A DNA stretch of 64,000 bases. Origin: Symbiodinium natans. Its lineage: Eukaryota > Sar > Dinophyceae > Suessiales > Symbiodiniaceae. Shown in pieces: positions 35,993-45,005 of the stretch. Under the pieces are notes generated by a model, which did not search any database, was not told where the DNA came from, and worked only from the letters and a program-made list of their open reading frames with translations. Numbering within the stretch: position 1 is the stretch's first letter; every line of letters begins with the position of its first letter. The translations under genes were made by a program, and so were the position numbers. The stretch covers positions 125,001-189,000 of the forward strand of contig CAJNDS010001891.1 in NCBI GenBank assembly GCA_905221605.1. Direction: 5' to 3'.

Positions 35993-36370
35993 CTAGGGTA
36001 CACGCCCGTTGTTGCTCGCGTGCTCAGTAGTCTGCCTTGAGTCCTTGCATGACCCGCCTGAATCTGTGGACACAGCAACCATACCGACTGTCCCGACTGT
36101 CGCCCCACCCACGGCGCCATAGGTTGCTGCTGTGGAGGTCATGGCTGCAGACTGCAGCATGGCGAAAGACGATCCTGAAGCGACGACACCGATGCTCGAT
36201 TGCCAGGCAGCGGCTGCAGAACCTGCAGCGATCCCGCTCGAGGTAAATCCTGCTGCGCTCAGGGCAGCAGGCGCACCCAACCATCCAGCTGCAGCTCCAA
36301 TAAGCGGCCAAATGGCACTTGCAGGCTGTGCCATGAAGCAAAGGACCATGGCCAACGAAGCGCGCATCAT
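35993..36370 (-). CDS. IFI6/IFI27 (ISG12)-family small membrane protein
   Basis: 125 residues in one uninterrupted frame ending in TAG. It starts at the first of two adjacent Met codons, followed by a likely signal peptide (RASLAMVLCFMAQPASA). Next comes the Gly/Ala/Ser-rich hydrophobic core typical of this family: APAALSAAGFTSSGIAAGSA, then AAWQSSIGVVASGSSFAMLQ and SAAMTSTAATYGAVGGATVG. The pattern GFT..GI.AGS.A...QS....VA.GS.fa.LQSA matches members known from animals and many protists. Animal members act at mitochondrial or other membranes. The role here is unknown. It is the only protein in the window assigned to a family. Overlapping plus-strand frames are shadows. Confidence 0.75.
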   Translation of the reverse strand: MMRASLAMVLCFMAQPASAIWPLIGAAAGWLGAPAALSAAGFTSSGIAAGSAAAAWQSSIGVVASGSSFAMLQSAAMTSTAATYGAVGGATVGTVGMVAVSTDSGGSCKDSRQTTEHASNNGRVP

Positions 36371-36570
36371 TCGAGCTTGTCTGCCGCTCAATGAAACAGA
36401 GGGCAAAAGTACCAGTAGGATGTGCAGTTTCACTGCTGGGTTTACTGACTGGTTCGAGCCCGCAACGACAACTTGCAGTTGCCAACCATCAACAAGGAAT
36501 GTGCGGGTCTGGGGTGCAGGGGTTGGGGGCTTTGGGTGAAAGGGTGAGGAGCTTAGGGGTTTCATTTTAT

Positions 36571-37009
36571 TGGCTTAGGGTTTAGGAGTTAAAGGCTTAA
36601 TGGTTCAGGGCTTGAGGGTTCAGAAGCTCCGAAACTGCAAAGTTGTGGACAGAGTTTCCTTGCCAGCAAAAGGCAAGTGCAAGCGCAGATTCAATAGGAA
36701 GAGAATTGGCAACAACGAAAAGCTTGTAATCACGAGTTTTGGTTAGCATGATGCTCTGACTCTTCAGATTCTTCTTCTAATGATGCCTATTATGATAGTT
36801 TTGATCATTTTGAGTATCATTCTGACTGTTATGACTTTCTGGGTATTCAGCTTTGCAAAAAAAATAATGGCTCATTATCATTGCTATACTCCCCTTAAAA
36901 CCTTAATACGCAATAATATGTTTAATAGCCTCTTGGCCTTAATATAAACAGAAATAAATATAATTCCCAGGGGTATATAGATATAGATTATGATTCCTCG
37001 TATTCAGTC
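36571..37009. other. AT-rich intergenic or intron DNA
   Basis: Low-GC unique sequence, with family M element 36,886-36,985. The stretch 36,740-36,880 is rich in TCAGA/ATTCT. No gene seen. Confidence 0.6.
36886..36985. mobile_element. Dispersed element, family M
   Basis: CTATACTCCCCTTAAAACCTTAATA through AATTCCCAGGGGTATA, about 75 percent identical by eye to 45,051-45,143. Confidence 0.6.
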
Positions 37010-37072
37010 GAGGGTCTGGCATTCGGCCGGACGGCCGCTGTTAGCCACAAGCACCAGAAGACGAGCAAGCAC
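37010..37072 (-). CDS. Exon before GA-type donor, or last exon
   Basis: VLARLLVLVANSGRPAECQT then L; acceptor AGACCCAG. Reading on gives Asp and TGA. Alternatively the intron starts GACTGAATACGAGG, matching the donor of gene U at 16,250. Confidence 0.5.
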
Positions 37073-37084
37073 CTGGGTCTAGGA

Positions 37085-37205
37085 AGTTGCCCTAAACCCT
37101 AAACCCTAAACCCTAAACCCTAAACCCTAAACCCTGAACCCTGAACCCTAAACCCTAAACCCTAAACCCTAAACCCTAAACCCCAAACCCTAAACCCTAA
37201 ACCCA
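37085..37205 (-). repeat. Telomeric array, CCCTAAA sense
   Basis: Seventeen units. Confidence 0.95.
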
Positions 37206-37232
37206 TGCAAGTGCCTCTTGCAGCGGGGTTAC

Positions 37233-37324
37233 CGAACCATCGGGGCGCAGCGTGCTGAAATGGAGATGTCGGGCAATTCGTCAGACCTTGGCTCTGGAGC
37301 AGCCGCCGTGTGCCATGGGTAGTT
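37233..37324 (-). CDS. Internal exon, unknown protein
   Basis: NYPWHTAAAPEPRSDELPDI then SISARCAPMV. The acceptor is TTCGAG and the donor GTAACC. Strongly coding-like. Confidence 0.65.
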
Positions 37325-37331
37325 CTCGAAG

Positions 37332-37470
37332 TTAGGGTTTAGGGTTTAGGGTTTAGGGATTAGGGTTTTAGGGTTTAGGGTTTAGGGTTTAGGGTTTAGG
37401 GTTTAGGGGTTTAGGGTTTAGGGTTTAGGGGTTAGGGTTTAGGGCTTAGGGCTTAGGTCTTAGGGTTTAC
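37332..37470 (+). repeat. Telomeric array, TTTAGGG sense
   Basis: Eighteen units, degenerate at the right end. Confidence 0.95.
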
Positions 37471-37487
37471 GGGGTGGGACGGGGGGG

Positions 37488-37560
37488 GGGGGGTTCCCTG
37501 CTTGGGGGTCCGGCTACCCAAAAAGGGAACACAATTTGGAGAGCCACCCATCTGTCAGGG
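37488..37560. mobile_element. Family B right half
   Basis: CTACCCAAAAAGGGAACACAATTTGGAGAGCC. Confidence 0.5.
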
Positions 37561-37689
37561 ATGTTGTGTGCGGTTAAGGTTTCGATTTGCCCTCCCCACG
37601 GTTCGTGGTGGGTTCAGGTTTCAGGGCTTAGGGTTCAGGCCCTCTTGCGGTTCGTGGTGCTTTTCGGGTTGATCAGAGTTTGGGGTGTT

Positions 37690-37800
37690 TGGGGGTGGGG
37701 GAGGGGGGGCCGGGGGGGGGGGGCCCGGAAAGGGCCCGGGGGGGGGCCCGGGGGGGCCCGGGGGGGCCCGGGGGCGGGGGGGGCCGGGGGGGGGGGGCTG
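37690..37800. repeat. G-rich low-complexity tract
   Basis: Repeats of GGGGGGCCCGGGG; could form quadruplexes. Not coding. Confidence 0.8.
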
Positions 37801-37859
37801 GATTTTAGGCCTTGGGATTGGTAGCTGTTAGAGTGCTGTAGTAGACTAGCCGTCCTACA

Positions 37860-37930
37860 CTGCACTGCAAGCAATCTACAGCAATGGCAGTGCAAGGGAC
37901 AGAGGCTGAGACAGTGTCCCAACTTGGCCC
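37860..37930 (-). CDS. Coding-like exon, frame uncertain
   Basis: Either WDTVSASVPCTAIAVDCLQC or a Cys-rich frame CLSLCPLHCHCCRLLAVQC. Confidence 0.3.
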
Positions 37931-38051
37931 TAAGTGCTAAACCCTAAACCCTGAACGATGCAATGCTGTACAGGGCCCCTGGTGCCATGGTTTAGGGTTT
38001 AGGGTTTAGGGTTTAGGTTTATCAGGTTGTGAATCTCATCAGTCGGCTCAC

Positions 38052-38190
38052 GAAAAGGGATGGCCCTTAAGTCAAGCAGCTGAAGAAACTGGCGGCGCGA
38101 TGCGGCATGAGATCCTACATCGCAGGGCTTCCTTGAACCCAGAAGCCTGCGCATCCGCCGACTTGGATCTTGCAAGCTTGCCGGCTTTTT
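38052..38190 (-). CDS. Internal exon, basic
   Basis: LQDPSRRMRRLLGSRKPCDV then SRRQFLQLLDLRAIPF. The donor GTGAGC is strong; the 5' limit is approximate. Confidence 0.55.
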
Positions 38191-38212
38191 GCAGAACCCC
38201 CATAATACCCTG

Positions 38213-38355
38213 CTTGGGGGTTCCTGGTACTTGTGGTTATAACTGTACTTATGTCCACTTGTAAGCGCCCCTTAAGTGCACCAATATGGTTAGAAGTAAG
38301 TACAGTTATAAGTGCAGTTATAACTGGTTCATGAGTACCATGAACCTCCAAGCAG
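38213..38355. mobile_element. Family A element, intact interior
   Basis: GCTTGGGGGTTCCTGG, GGTTATAACTGTACTTATG and AGTACAGTTATAAGTG arms, and TACCATGAACCTCCAAGC. Best reference copy of family A. Confidence 0.75.
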
Positions 38356-38418
38356 ACCCTAGTCCCTGAAGCCTAGCCCCATCACACGCAAAAGAGAGCC
38401 TGGCATGATCTTTCTCAG

Positions 38419-38563
38419 GGTAGTTTCAGGGGTCCCTTAGTATGGGCCCTTAGAAGGGGGCTCCTTATATACCCCCAAGATACCCCATAAAACGCAAGGG
38501 CCCATACTTCAGAACCCTTTAAAGAGGGTAAGGGACCAGATTCAGGGCCTATGGAAACTTCCC
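38419..38563. mobile_element. Family D element
   Basis: CAGGGGTCCCTTAGTATGGGCC through AAGGGACCAGATTCAGGGCC; centre CTCCTTATATACCCCC uninterrupted. Confidence 0.7.
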
Positions 38564-39007
38564 TTAGAGTCTGAAGGCTTTAAGCGTAGAGGGACTCAGG
38601 TTCTAGGGTTTGAGGGCTTTAGGGTTACAGGGCTTAGGGCTATTCGGGATTGTAGGGGCTTTAGGGTTTTTAGGGGTTTTAGGGCTTTTAGGGTTTTAGG
38701 GTTCTCAGGGTCTAAACCCCAGACCCCGGACCCTAAACTTCAGGATTTTTTGGGTTTCGGGATTAGGGTTGATATTGTCCTGTTCCGTTTCGATACCCGG
38801 GCCAAGCTCCAAGAACGCGACTGCTTGAGACCTAAAGCTAGGTAGGGTGTTAAGTAGGATACATCTGGTTCATCCCTAAACCCTGGACCCTAAACCCTAA
38901 ATAAGAGGAGGGTAGTAGTTCTGTGGGCTGTTCTGGTTACCCTAGTGCACTAAGGGCTCGTTTTGCCCCAGGATGAACTGCAGACTCTCACTTTTAACAT
39001 TCCCCTT

Positions 39008-39112
39008 GGGGGGGGGGGGGGGTTCCGAAAATATGGGTACAGGTACCCGTTTTTGGTCCCTGTAACAGGATTCTATTCTACACAAGGGTACCCCTGTTTT
39101 GGAAAAATGCCC
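39008..39112. mobile_element. Family H element
   Basis: GGTTCCGAAAATATGGGTACAGG through GGGTACCCCTGTTTTGGAAA, no insert. Confidence 0.65.
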
Positions 39113-39408
39113 ATATGAACCTTGCGAATCTAACCCCCACGTCGTCAAGCCATTCCCAATTTTGACAAAATATTGGCTGCATCATTTAAGGCATGGGCAT
39201 TTCCTAGACCCAAAGCCAAGAAAACACCAAGTAGAACGAAATGACGTAGGGTTTAGGGTTGAGGGTTTAGAGCTCAGGGCTCAGGCTCCTTTTCTACAAA
39301 ACTCAAGGTGCAGGTTTAGGCTCAAGGGCTGTTTACCATTTGCGGTCCTTACTACGACGTAGAGTTCTGCCTAACTCTTCCGGAAGAAGAGGCTTGGGCT
39401 CCCTAGGG

Positions 39409-39565
39409 TGTAGGGTTTAGGGTTTAGGGTTTAGGGTTTAGGGTTAGGGTTTAGGGTTCAGGGTTCAGGGTTCAGGGTTCAGGGTTCAGGGTTCAGGGTT
39501 TAGGGTTCAGGGTTCAGGGTTCAGGGTTCAGGGTTCAGGGCTTAGGGTTTAGGGTTTAGGGTATA
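39409..39565 (+). repeat. TTTAGGG array with TTCAGGG block
   Basis: TTTAGGG at both ends and a central run of about twelve TTCAGGG units, a clear local variant expansion. Confidence 0.95.
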
Positions 39566-39580
39566 GGGCTGCGGGGCTGC

Positions 39581-39669
39581 TCAGACCCAGAGCTGCACCT
39601 GCCACCTCTGGTACACCGCATGGTTCCTGCCGCCCTTCTTCGAAGGGATGGGCTTGCCAATGCTGGAGC
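39581..39669 (-). CDS. Last exon, unknown protein
   Basis: SSIGKPIPSKKGGRNHAVYQ then RWQVQLWV and TGA, after acceptor TGTGGAG in phase 1. Very protein-like basic tail. Confidence 0.6.
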
Positions 39670-39687
39670 CTCCACACAACACAAGTA

Positions 39688-39773
39688 GCCCTAAACCCTA
39701 AACCCTAAACCCTAAACCCTGAACCCTGAACCCTAAACCCTAAACCCTAAACCCTAAACCCCAAACCCTGTAC
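39688..39773 (-). repeat. Telomeric array, CCCTAAA sense
   Basis: Twelve units. Confidence 0.95.
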
Positions 39774-39897
39774 CTTGGGTTGATCAATATTCTGAGGGCC
39801 CCTATGCCCGAAGCCCCTACATACAAGCATATCTTCAGAGGTACCCGGAGAAGGGTTCGCTGGCACTCAACCCAGGGGAGCCACTTCCGGGGGGCTC
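39774..39897 (-). CDS. Exon, strand uncertain
   Basis: Minus: RKWLPWVECQRTLLRVPLKI then CLYVGASGIGALRILINP, with donor GTACAG and acceptor ACATAG. Plus: GPYARSPYIQAYLQRYPEKG, also very good. One of the most balanced sense/antisense cases. Confidence 0.45.
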
Positions 39898-40009
39898 TAT
39901 GTTAGGGTTTAGGGTTTAGGGCTTAAGGTTTTGAGGATTGAGGGTTTAGGGTTTGGGGTTTAGGGTTTAGGGTTCTGAGGAGTGAGGGGTTTAGAGTTTG
40001 GGGTCTTAC

Positions 40010-40100
40010 GGTGTTTGGTTCTGCAGCCAAGCGTGAGTGCTCGAGGGCAGCCGCTTTGGTGGCCACTCTGGCACTGACGAGCCCGAAGAAGAACAGACTC
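40010..40100 (-). CDS. Exon with GTAAGA donor
   Basis: LFFFGLVSARVATKAAALEH then SRLAAEPNT. The 5' side abuts a family F element end. Confidence 0.5.
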
Positions 40101-40105
40101 CACCG

Positions 40106-40220
40106 CACCCAAAGAGCCCAGTACCCCTTAAGTAAGGAATATTCCTTAAATCATACTAAGGATTCCTATCTGGTTTAAGGAATATTGCTTAACTAAGGGG
40201 TTTTGGGCTCTCTGGGCACG
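40106..40220. mobile_element. Family F element
   Basis: CCCAAAGAGCCCAGTACCCCTTA through AAGGGGTTTTGGGCTCTCTGGG, with AAGGAATATTCCTTA palindrome and no telomeric insert. Confidence 0.75.
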
Positions 40221-40272
40221 ACAAGATGCCCAACTTCTGGTGACCCACCTGGAGCCAAGTAAAGCGGCTTGG

Positions 40273-40345
40273 GATGCTGCCTCGCGTGAGGAGCCCACGC
40301 TGAGGCCCGAACCGCAGCCCTTTCAACCGCAGAGGTTGAGCGTTT
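40273..40345 (-). CDS. Coding-like exon, frame uncertain
   Basis: Three open minus frames, for example GSGLSVGSSREAASQAALLG before donor GTGGGT. Confidence 0.35.
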
Positions 40346-40997
40346 AGGGTTTAGGGTTTGGGGTTTAGGGGGTTAGTTTAGGGGGTTAGTTTAGGGTTTC
40401 GGGATTTGGTCGACAGCACATGGATGAAGAGGGTCGTACGCGCATGGGAGAGAGCACATGCATATGCATCTGATAGATGTATTCGTGCATACAGAAAGCT
40501 TCAGGAACAAGCCATGCTTACGCAAAGGATTGGGGGCGAATTCTGAACTGGAGATTCCGATATCTCGATATATCCCCCCAACAACCCGAAGCCCGATATA
40601 GACTGTAGACCCCAAAGTAGGTCTTTCATATACTTGGAGCCCCCTGGGTCGGTTTTAAGGCATATTATGTAGGGTTGAGGGGGCATTCCCAAGGGTAGTT
40701 TGGAGGGCCTGAACCTTGAACCCTAGATGCTTCCTGCCTGAGACTATGGACTTCTTGGCGCTCGACGCCTGGCGTGTGGTTCTTTGTACTCTGTAGGTTT
40801 TGAGGGCCCTAAGCCCTATACCCTAAACCCTAAACCCTGGGGTGGCTGATCAGGGCCTTTTGAGGGTCTCCATGCAAGTATCCTCCTTAGAGTTTAGGCT
40901 ACCCCTAAACCCTAAACCCTAAACCCTAAACCCTGGGTTGGCTTTTAGTGCGTTTATCAAGCATTTTGGGCATGTTTCGGGGGGGGGGGGGGGGGGC

Positions 40998-41049
40998 TGA
41001 TCAGTGCCAGCCACTTCTGTGCCTCCAAGGATGGCACAAAGAGCCCTGA
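40998..41049 (-). CDS. Short coding-like exon
   Basis: ALCAILGGTEVAGTDQ after acceptor TAATCAG. Confidence 0.45.
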
Positions 41050-41149
41050 TTATTTAGGGTTTAGGGTTTAGGGTTTTTAGGGTTCTGGGTGGGTTTGGGA
41101 TTCGGGATCCACCTCAATCATTCACATGACGATGTGGCCTAACGCCTGC

Positions 41150-41208
41150 GCTCACAGGCTAGGGCTAGAGCTTCTCCGCAGGCACGGAATGCCTTCGTCC
41201 GATGCCTG
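41150..41208 (-). CDS. Short coding-like exon
   Basis: HRTKAFRACGEALALACER after acceptor TTAAGCAG; donor possibly GC (CGCAG/GCGTTAG). Confidence 0.35.
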
Positions 41209-41370
41209 CTTAAACTCTGACCATTCCCCTAGAAAACTCCTCCTCCTCACCACCGCTTATGTTGTACAATACCCGCCCCAATACCCTCCCTCATTTACAA
41301 ATTTCAGTCGTAAGGCTTAGTCAAGTGTAGTATTGCGATGTATCGCACAAAGAGTGTGTTTAGGCAGGCT

Positions 41371-41512
41371 CGTACTTGGGGGTTCATGGGTAGTTGTAAG
41401 TAGGCATATACGTGCCCTAAATAAGGTTATAAATGCAGTTACCATACTCAACACCTACACCCGAAACCCTCAACCCTAAACCCTGAACCCTACTAAAACC
41501 TACCCATGAAAC
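41371..41512. mobile_element. Family A element
   Basis: GTACTTGGGGGTTCATGGG through CCTACCCATGAAACCC; right end damaged by CCCTAAA sequence. Confidence 0.55.
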
Positions 41513-41605
41513 CCTAAACCCTAAACCCTAAACCCTAATGTGATCAGCACTGCGATGGCCATGCAAGGACCCATTTCCGTACTCTCGCCTGCCTGCGACC
41601 TCGAG

Positions 41606-41850
41606 CCCAAAGAGCCCAAACAATACTCAAATAATACTCCGTAATTCGGGAGTATATATACCTTAGGATACTAAGGATCCCTAATACTCCTTAATTGGAA
41701 AGATACCTTAACTCATACTATTACGAAGGATACTAAGGATCTCTTATACTCCTTAATTGGAAATATACCTTAACTCATACTGTTACTAAGGATCCCGATA
41801 CAGTTTAAGGGATCTTCCTTAATTGCGGGGTGTTGGGCGTTCTGGGGATC
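41606..41850. mobile_element. Family F element, enlarged
   Basis: GCCCAAAGAGCCCAAACAATACTC left end, then a 60-bp direct duplication (ATACTCCTTAATTGGAAA-ATACCTTAACTCATACT twice), and GGGGTGTTGGGCGTTCTGGGG right end. Confidence 0.65.
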
Positions 41851-42018
41851 CTTGGCTTGTTGCAGAGGTCCGCAGTGCGCTCATCGGACAGAATGAGCGC
41901 GTTTAGGGTTTAGGGTTTAGGGTAGTTTAGGTTTCGGGTTTAGGGCGAAGGGATTAGGGCTGGCAGAAGGAACTGCAAGCAGGCCCATCTTCCTTACTGT
42001 TGGTTAGTAGGGAGTGGT

Positions 42019-42152
42019 TCACGTATGTCTGAGATGAACGACGATAAGGCGGATGGCAAGAAGGCTTCTTGCAGAGCACTCGCCCATCAGGAAATTCACA
42101 AGCTTGTTGGCGATCTCATATCTCTCGCGCCTGTCTTCGTCGGACCTTTCTT
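42019..42152 (-). CDS. Last exon, charged helical protein
   Basis: Forty-three codons: ERSDEDRRERYEIANKLVNF then LMGECSARSLLAIRLIVVHL, RHT and TGA. The acceptor is TTGCTGAG. Just upstream another frame carries AKKESLQKLAEKKGP, perhaps the previous exon or a frameshift. One of the clearest coding segments here. Confidence 0.65.
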
Positions 42153-42457
42153 CTCAGCAAGCTTCTGAAGACTTTCCTTCTTTGCTGCGTGGGCCATTTG
42201 GGCATTTGCCAAAAATAGGGTCCCCTAATATCTACTACTTGCTTCAGAAACCACACACAAATGAAAAGATACTTCCGAAAAAGGGCAAAAAAGGATTATT
42301 ACCCTGTGTTTTTTGGGGGGGGGGAACTTCAGGACATAGCAGAGCTCCTTATGAGCCCAATACCCTACAGGAGGAACCACACACGTGCACACGCACAAAG
42401 AAATAGAACTCCAAACCCCACCCACTACACACTAAACAACCACAGAGCTTAAACCCT

Positions 42458-42538
42458 ACTTGGAGGTTCATGGTTATACGTACCCTGACTGGGGGTAGAA
42501 GTAAAGATACCATGCATATAACCCTACTTTCCAAGTAA
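42458..42538. mobile_element. Family A element, short
   Basis: CTACTTGGAGGTTCATGGTTATACG through ATAACCCTACTTTCCAAGTA. Confidence 0.55.
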
Positions 42539-42568
42539 ACCCGAAACCTAAACCCCCTAAAGCCTAAC

Positions 42569-42640
42569 CCCCTTTCCAACTCGCCTCTGACGCGTTGCCG
42601 GCCCAGGACGTCTCGCTCGCGCCCCTCCGAGTGGGCGAGG
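42569..42640 (-). CDS. Internal exon, basic and charged
   Basis: AHSEGRERDVLGRQRVRGEL then ER; acceptor GTCAAG, donor GTTAGG. Confidence 0.6.
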
Positions 42641-42699
42641 CTTGACGTGGGTTTGGGGTTTGGGGTTTGAGGTGTTCGGTTGTAGGGTGCCGAATGACT

Positions 42700-42731
42700 A
42701 CCTCGATTACCCAAGTGCCCGTTGGCCTCCA
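42700..42731 (-). CDS. Possible start exon
   Basis: MEANGHL then donor GTAATC. Phase does not fit the exon at 42,569 directly. Confidence 0.3.
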
Positions 42732-42767
42732 TGTATCCCTAGCACAGAACCCCAGACCCTGAAACCC

Positions 42768-42866
42768 TAAACTACCAATTGCTTAAGAACCCCCCCCCCC
42801 CCAATAAGGGTAATATAGGGGTTTTTCTTAAACATTTGTGGGGGGGTTCTTAAGCAAATAGCAGTA
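42768..42866. mobile_element. Family G element
   Basis: CTACCAATTGCTTAAGAACCCC through GGGGTTCTTAAGCAAATAG. Confidence 0.7.
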
Positions 42867-42977
42867 AAGCGGACCTGTTAAGGGATACTTCCATGCCCCT
42901 CAAGTTCGGAGGTCAGGGGCTTGCAGGGCTCTAGGGGGTTTTAGGGTCAGGGGTTCCAACAAAGAAGCCTATACGAT

Positions 42978-43080
42978 AGGGTTTAGGGTTTAGGGTTTAG
43001 GGTTTAGGGTTTAGGGTTTAGGGTTTAGGGTTTAGGGCTTAGGGCTTAGGGTTTAGCGTTTAGGGTTGGGGTCGGGGTTT
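42978..43080 (+). repeat. Telomeric array, TTTAGGG sense
   Basis: Nine perfect units then CTTAGGG variants. Confidence 0.95.
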
Positions 43081-43271
43081 AGGTATACTTGCAAGCCCTA
43101 AAGCCCTAACCCTGACACCCTCAATTCGGGTGTCCGGCAAGGCCGATATGAAACTCTACACCCTGAAGTCGTGAACCCCTAAACCCTAACACTCAAACCT
43201 TGAAACCCGAAACCCTAAACCCTAAACCGAAACCCTAAACCCCAAACCCCAAACCCAACCAAGAATCCAGC

Positions 43272-43367
43272 TCAGGACGTGGCATCCGGTCGGGGGGCCG
43301 GTCGTCGCCTATTCGTGGGGACCTGATGCAACAAGCGTTTGCCCAGACAGGGCAGTTTTAGAGACTC
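43272..43367 (-). CDS. Last exon, basic
   Basis: SLKLPCLGKRLLHQVPTNRR then RPAPRPDATS and TGA. Confidence 0.5.
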   Translation of the reverse strand, partial: ESLKLPCLGKRLLHQVPTNRRRPAPRPDATS

Positions 43368-43513
43368 AACCCCCAAACCCTAAACCCTAAACCCTAAAGC
43401 TTTTTGTGGGTTTAGCCCTAAACCCAGTTTACGGTCTATATAGGGCCTCTACACCACGAACATACGGCCATGACGAGCAAGCCAAAACAGAAACATCCTC
43501 AAGCCCTCGACAT

Positions 43514-43634
43514 GGGTGGTTGCCAAAATTATGGTCCCTTTTTGGATCCCTATTATCATATTGGATCCCTATTATAATACGGCACCTAATATTTAGGGCA
43601 CTCCAAAAGGGATCATAATTTTGACAACCGCCCA
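43514..43634. mobile_element. Family B element
   Basis: GGTGGTTGCCAAAATTATGGTC through ATCATAATTTTGACAACCGCC, strong 24-bp arms, with an internal 20-bp tandem (TTGGATCCCTATTAT twice). Confidence 0.75.
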
Positions 43635-43763
43635 AATGGAAGCCAGCCTGGAATCCTCAAGACCCAAACCCTCGAAACATACTGTAACCTAGCCGCTGAG
43701 TACCCTGGGCCCCTAACCCTAAACCCTAAAAACTAAACCCTAAACCCTAAACCCTAAACCCAA

Positions 43764-43842
43764 AACAGGTTAACCTTTCAATTGTAGTAGGATTATGAAT
43801 GCCCCGAAAGGTTAAGGGTACCTACGCAGCTACGAAGGTGAA
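43764..43842. mobile_element. Family K element
   Basis: CAGGTTAACCTTTCAATTG through CCCCGAAAGGTTAAGGGTACC. Confidence 0.5.
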
Positions 43843-43969
43843 CTCAGTCGAAGCATCCTGAACTTCTCCTTCGGGCTTTAGGGTTTAGGGTTTAGGGAGG
43901 GTTTAGGGTTTAGGGTTTAGGGTTCAGGGTTCAGGGTTCAGGGTTTAGGGCTTAGGGTTTAGGGCTTAG

Positions 43970-44052
43970 CACGAATGCAAGAACCAAAGCCAGCTGCCAC
44001 TGGGGCCCTAGCCCCAAGCTCCTCCATCCTCGTCCTGGCCCAGCTTGGGCGC
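43970..44052 (-). CDS. Coding-like exon
   Basis: WRSLGLGPQWQLALVLAFVL, hydrophobic end; splice sites weak. Confidence 0.35.
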
Positions 44053-44391
44053 AGGGTTTAGGGCTAGAGTTTAGGGTTTAGGGTTTAGGGTTTAGGGCTT
44101 TAGGGTTTAGGGCTTTAGGGGAACACTATCATGCAAGGGGGCACGAGTAAGGAAACCTTTTGGCAGCTCCGGGGACTGGGTCTTTGGAGTTAGCCACAAA
44201 CTCTCATGAGGGGATCCCCCAGTTTATGAGCACTTTTGGGGTACCACGTAAGAACACATGTGTGTAGGGTTTTGGGTTTAGGGTTACCTTTTGTCTTCTA
44301 GAAGGCTCCGGATGATAGCAGGACCCTGCAAATGGACCAAATTCAGAGAACCTCCCACGAGCAAGGCCCTAAACCCTCAATCCTAAACTTC

Positions 44392-44433
44392 CCTAAACCC
44401 TAAACCCTAAACCCTAAACCCTAAACCCTAAAC
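44392..44433 (-). repeat. Telomeric array, CCCTAAA sense
   Basis: Six units leading to the donor of the next exon. Confidence 0.95.
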
Positions 44434-44529
44434 CGGGTATTGAAGTCCCTGGGGACAGTGGATGCGTGGAAGAGGGAGCCTCGGCTCAAGGTGGGCGACG
44501 ACCGGCAACCCTGCAAAGGCCTTGGCCCA
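44434..44529 (-). CDS. Internal exon, phase 0-0
   Basis: Thirty-two codons: AKAFAGLPVVAHLEPRLPLP then RIHCPQGLQYP. The acceptor is CGCTGCAG and the donor GTTTAGGG. Confidence 0.65.
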
Positions 44530-44679
44530 CTGCAGCGGTTTGGGGTTTGGGGTTTGGGGTTTAGGGTTTAGGGTTTAGGGTTTGGGGTTTAAAGGTTTCG
44601 GGTCTAGGATTTAAGGTTTAGAGTTTAGGGTTTGGAATTCAGGGGTTGAGAACCCTGTTAAACCCGTCCCCCTAGAAAC

Positions 44680-44719
44680 CCTCAAACGCAAGGTCGGCGG
44701 TCTTAGACACGGGGCAGAT
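44680..44719 (-). CDS. Short exon
   Basis: ICPVSKTADLAFE between acceptor TACTGAG and donor GTTTCT. Confidence 0.45.
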
Positions 44720-44859
44720 CTCAGTAGCTTGGGGTAGAGAGACGTTAGTTTTTGGGTTTGGGGCATTTTCGTGGCGCATTTCTGAAGGGACTGCGAGCCA
44801 CTCGGTGAAGATTAGCGTTTAGAATTTAGTGTTCGGAGACTCGAGAAAATTCTTATGCA

Positions 44860-45005
44860 CCCGCCTAGTTTCCAGTTTTGAGGTTTATTAAGAACGAGAC
44901 CATCTCTTGCAGATTCTCCAGTAGATGCTTCCCAATGAGCAGGGCTTCTTAGGGCACGTCATCTAGAGCATCCGCGATAGAGACCAGTTGATGCTTGAGG
45001 GCCCG
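44860..45005 (-). pseudogene. Coding frame broken by one stop
   Basis: ALKHQLVSIADALDDVP, then TAA, then EALLIGKHLLENLQEMVSFL in the same frame. The two halves look like one amphipathic-helical protein fragment, so a nonsense mutation or sequencing error is likely. Resemblance to MazG/HisE-like helices is weak and not claimed. Confidence 0.45.

Noticed and set aside
36385-36475. tRNA gene, because GGTTCGAGCCC at 36,451 resembles a B box
   Set aside because: The flanking bases do not form a T-arm stem, no A box or acceptor stem could be found, and an exon-like frame overlaps.
36024-36540. Four other open frames over 36,024-36,540 (both strands)
   Set aside because: They are shadows of the IFI6/IFI27-like frame, which alone has a signal peptide and family pattern.
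37474-37922. Gly/Pro-rich protein frames at 37,474-37,922
   Set aside because: They are translations of a G/C homopolymer-rich tract and carry no coding signature.
42053-42406. Plus-strand 117-codon frame at 42,053-42,406
   Set aside because: It crosses foldback fragments and a poly-G run, while the minus exon at 42,019-42,152 has better composition and an acceptor.
44860-45005. MazG/HisE-type pyrophosphohydrolase fragment
   Set aside because: Similarity rests on a short helical pattern without the metal-binding acidic motifs, so it was not used as a name.
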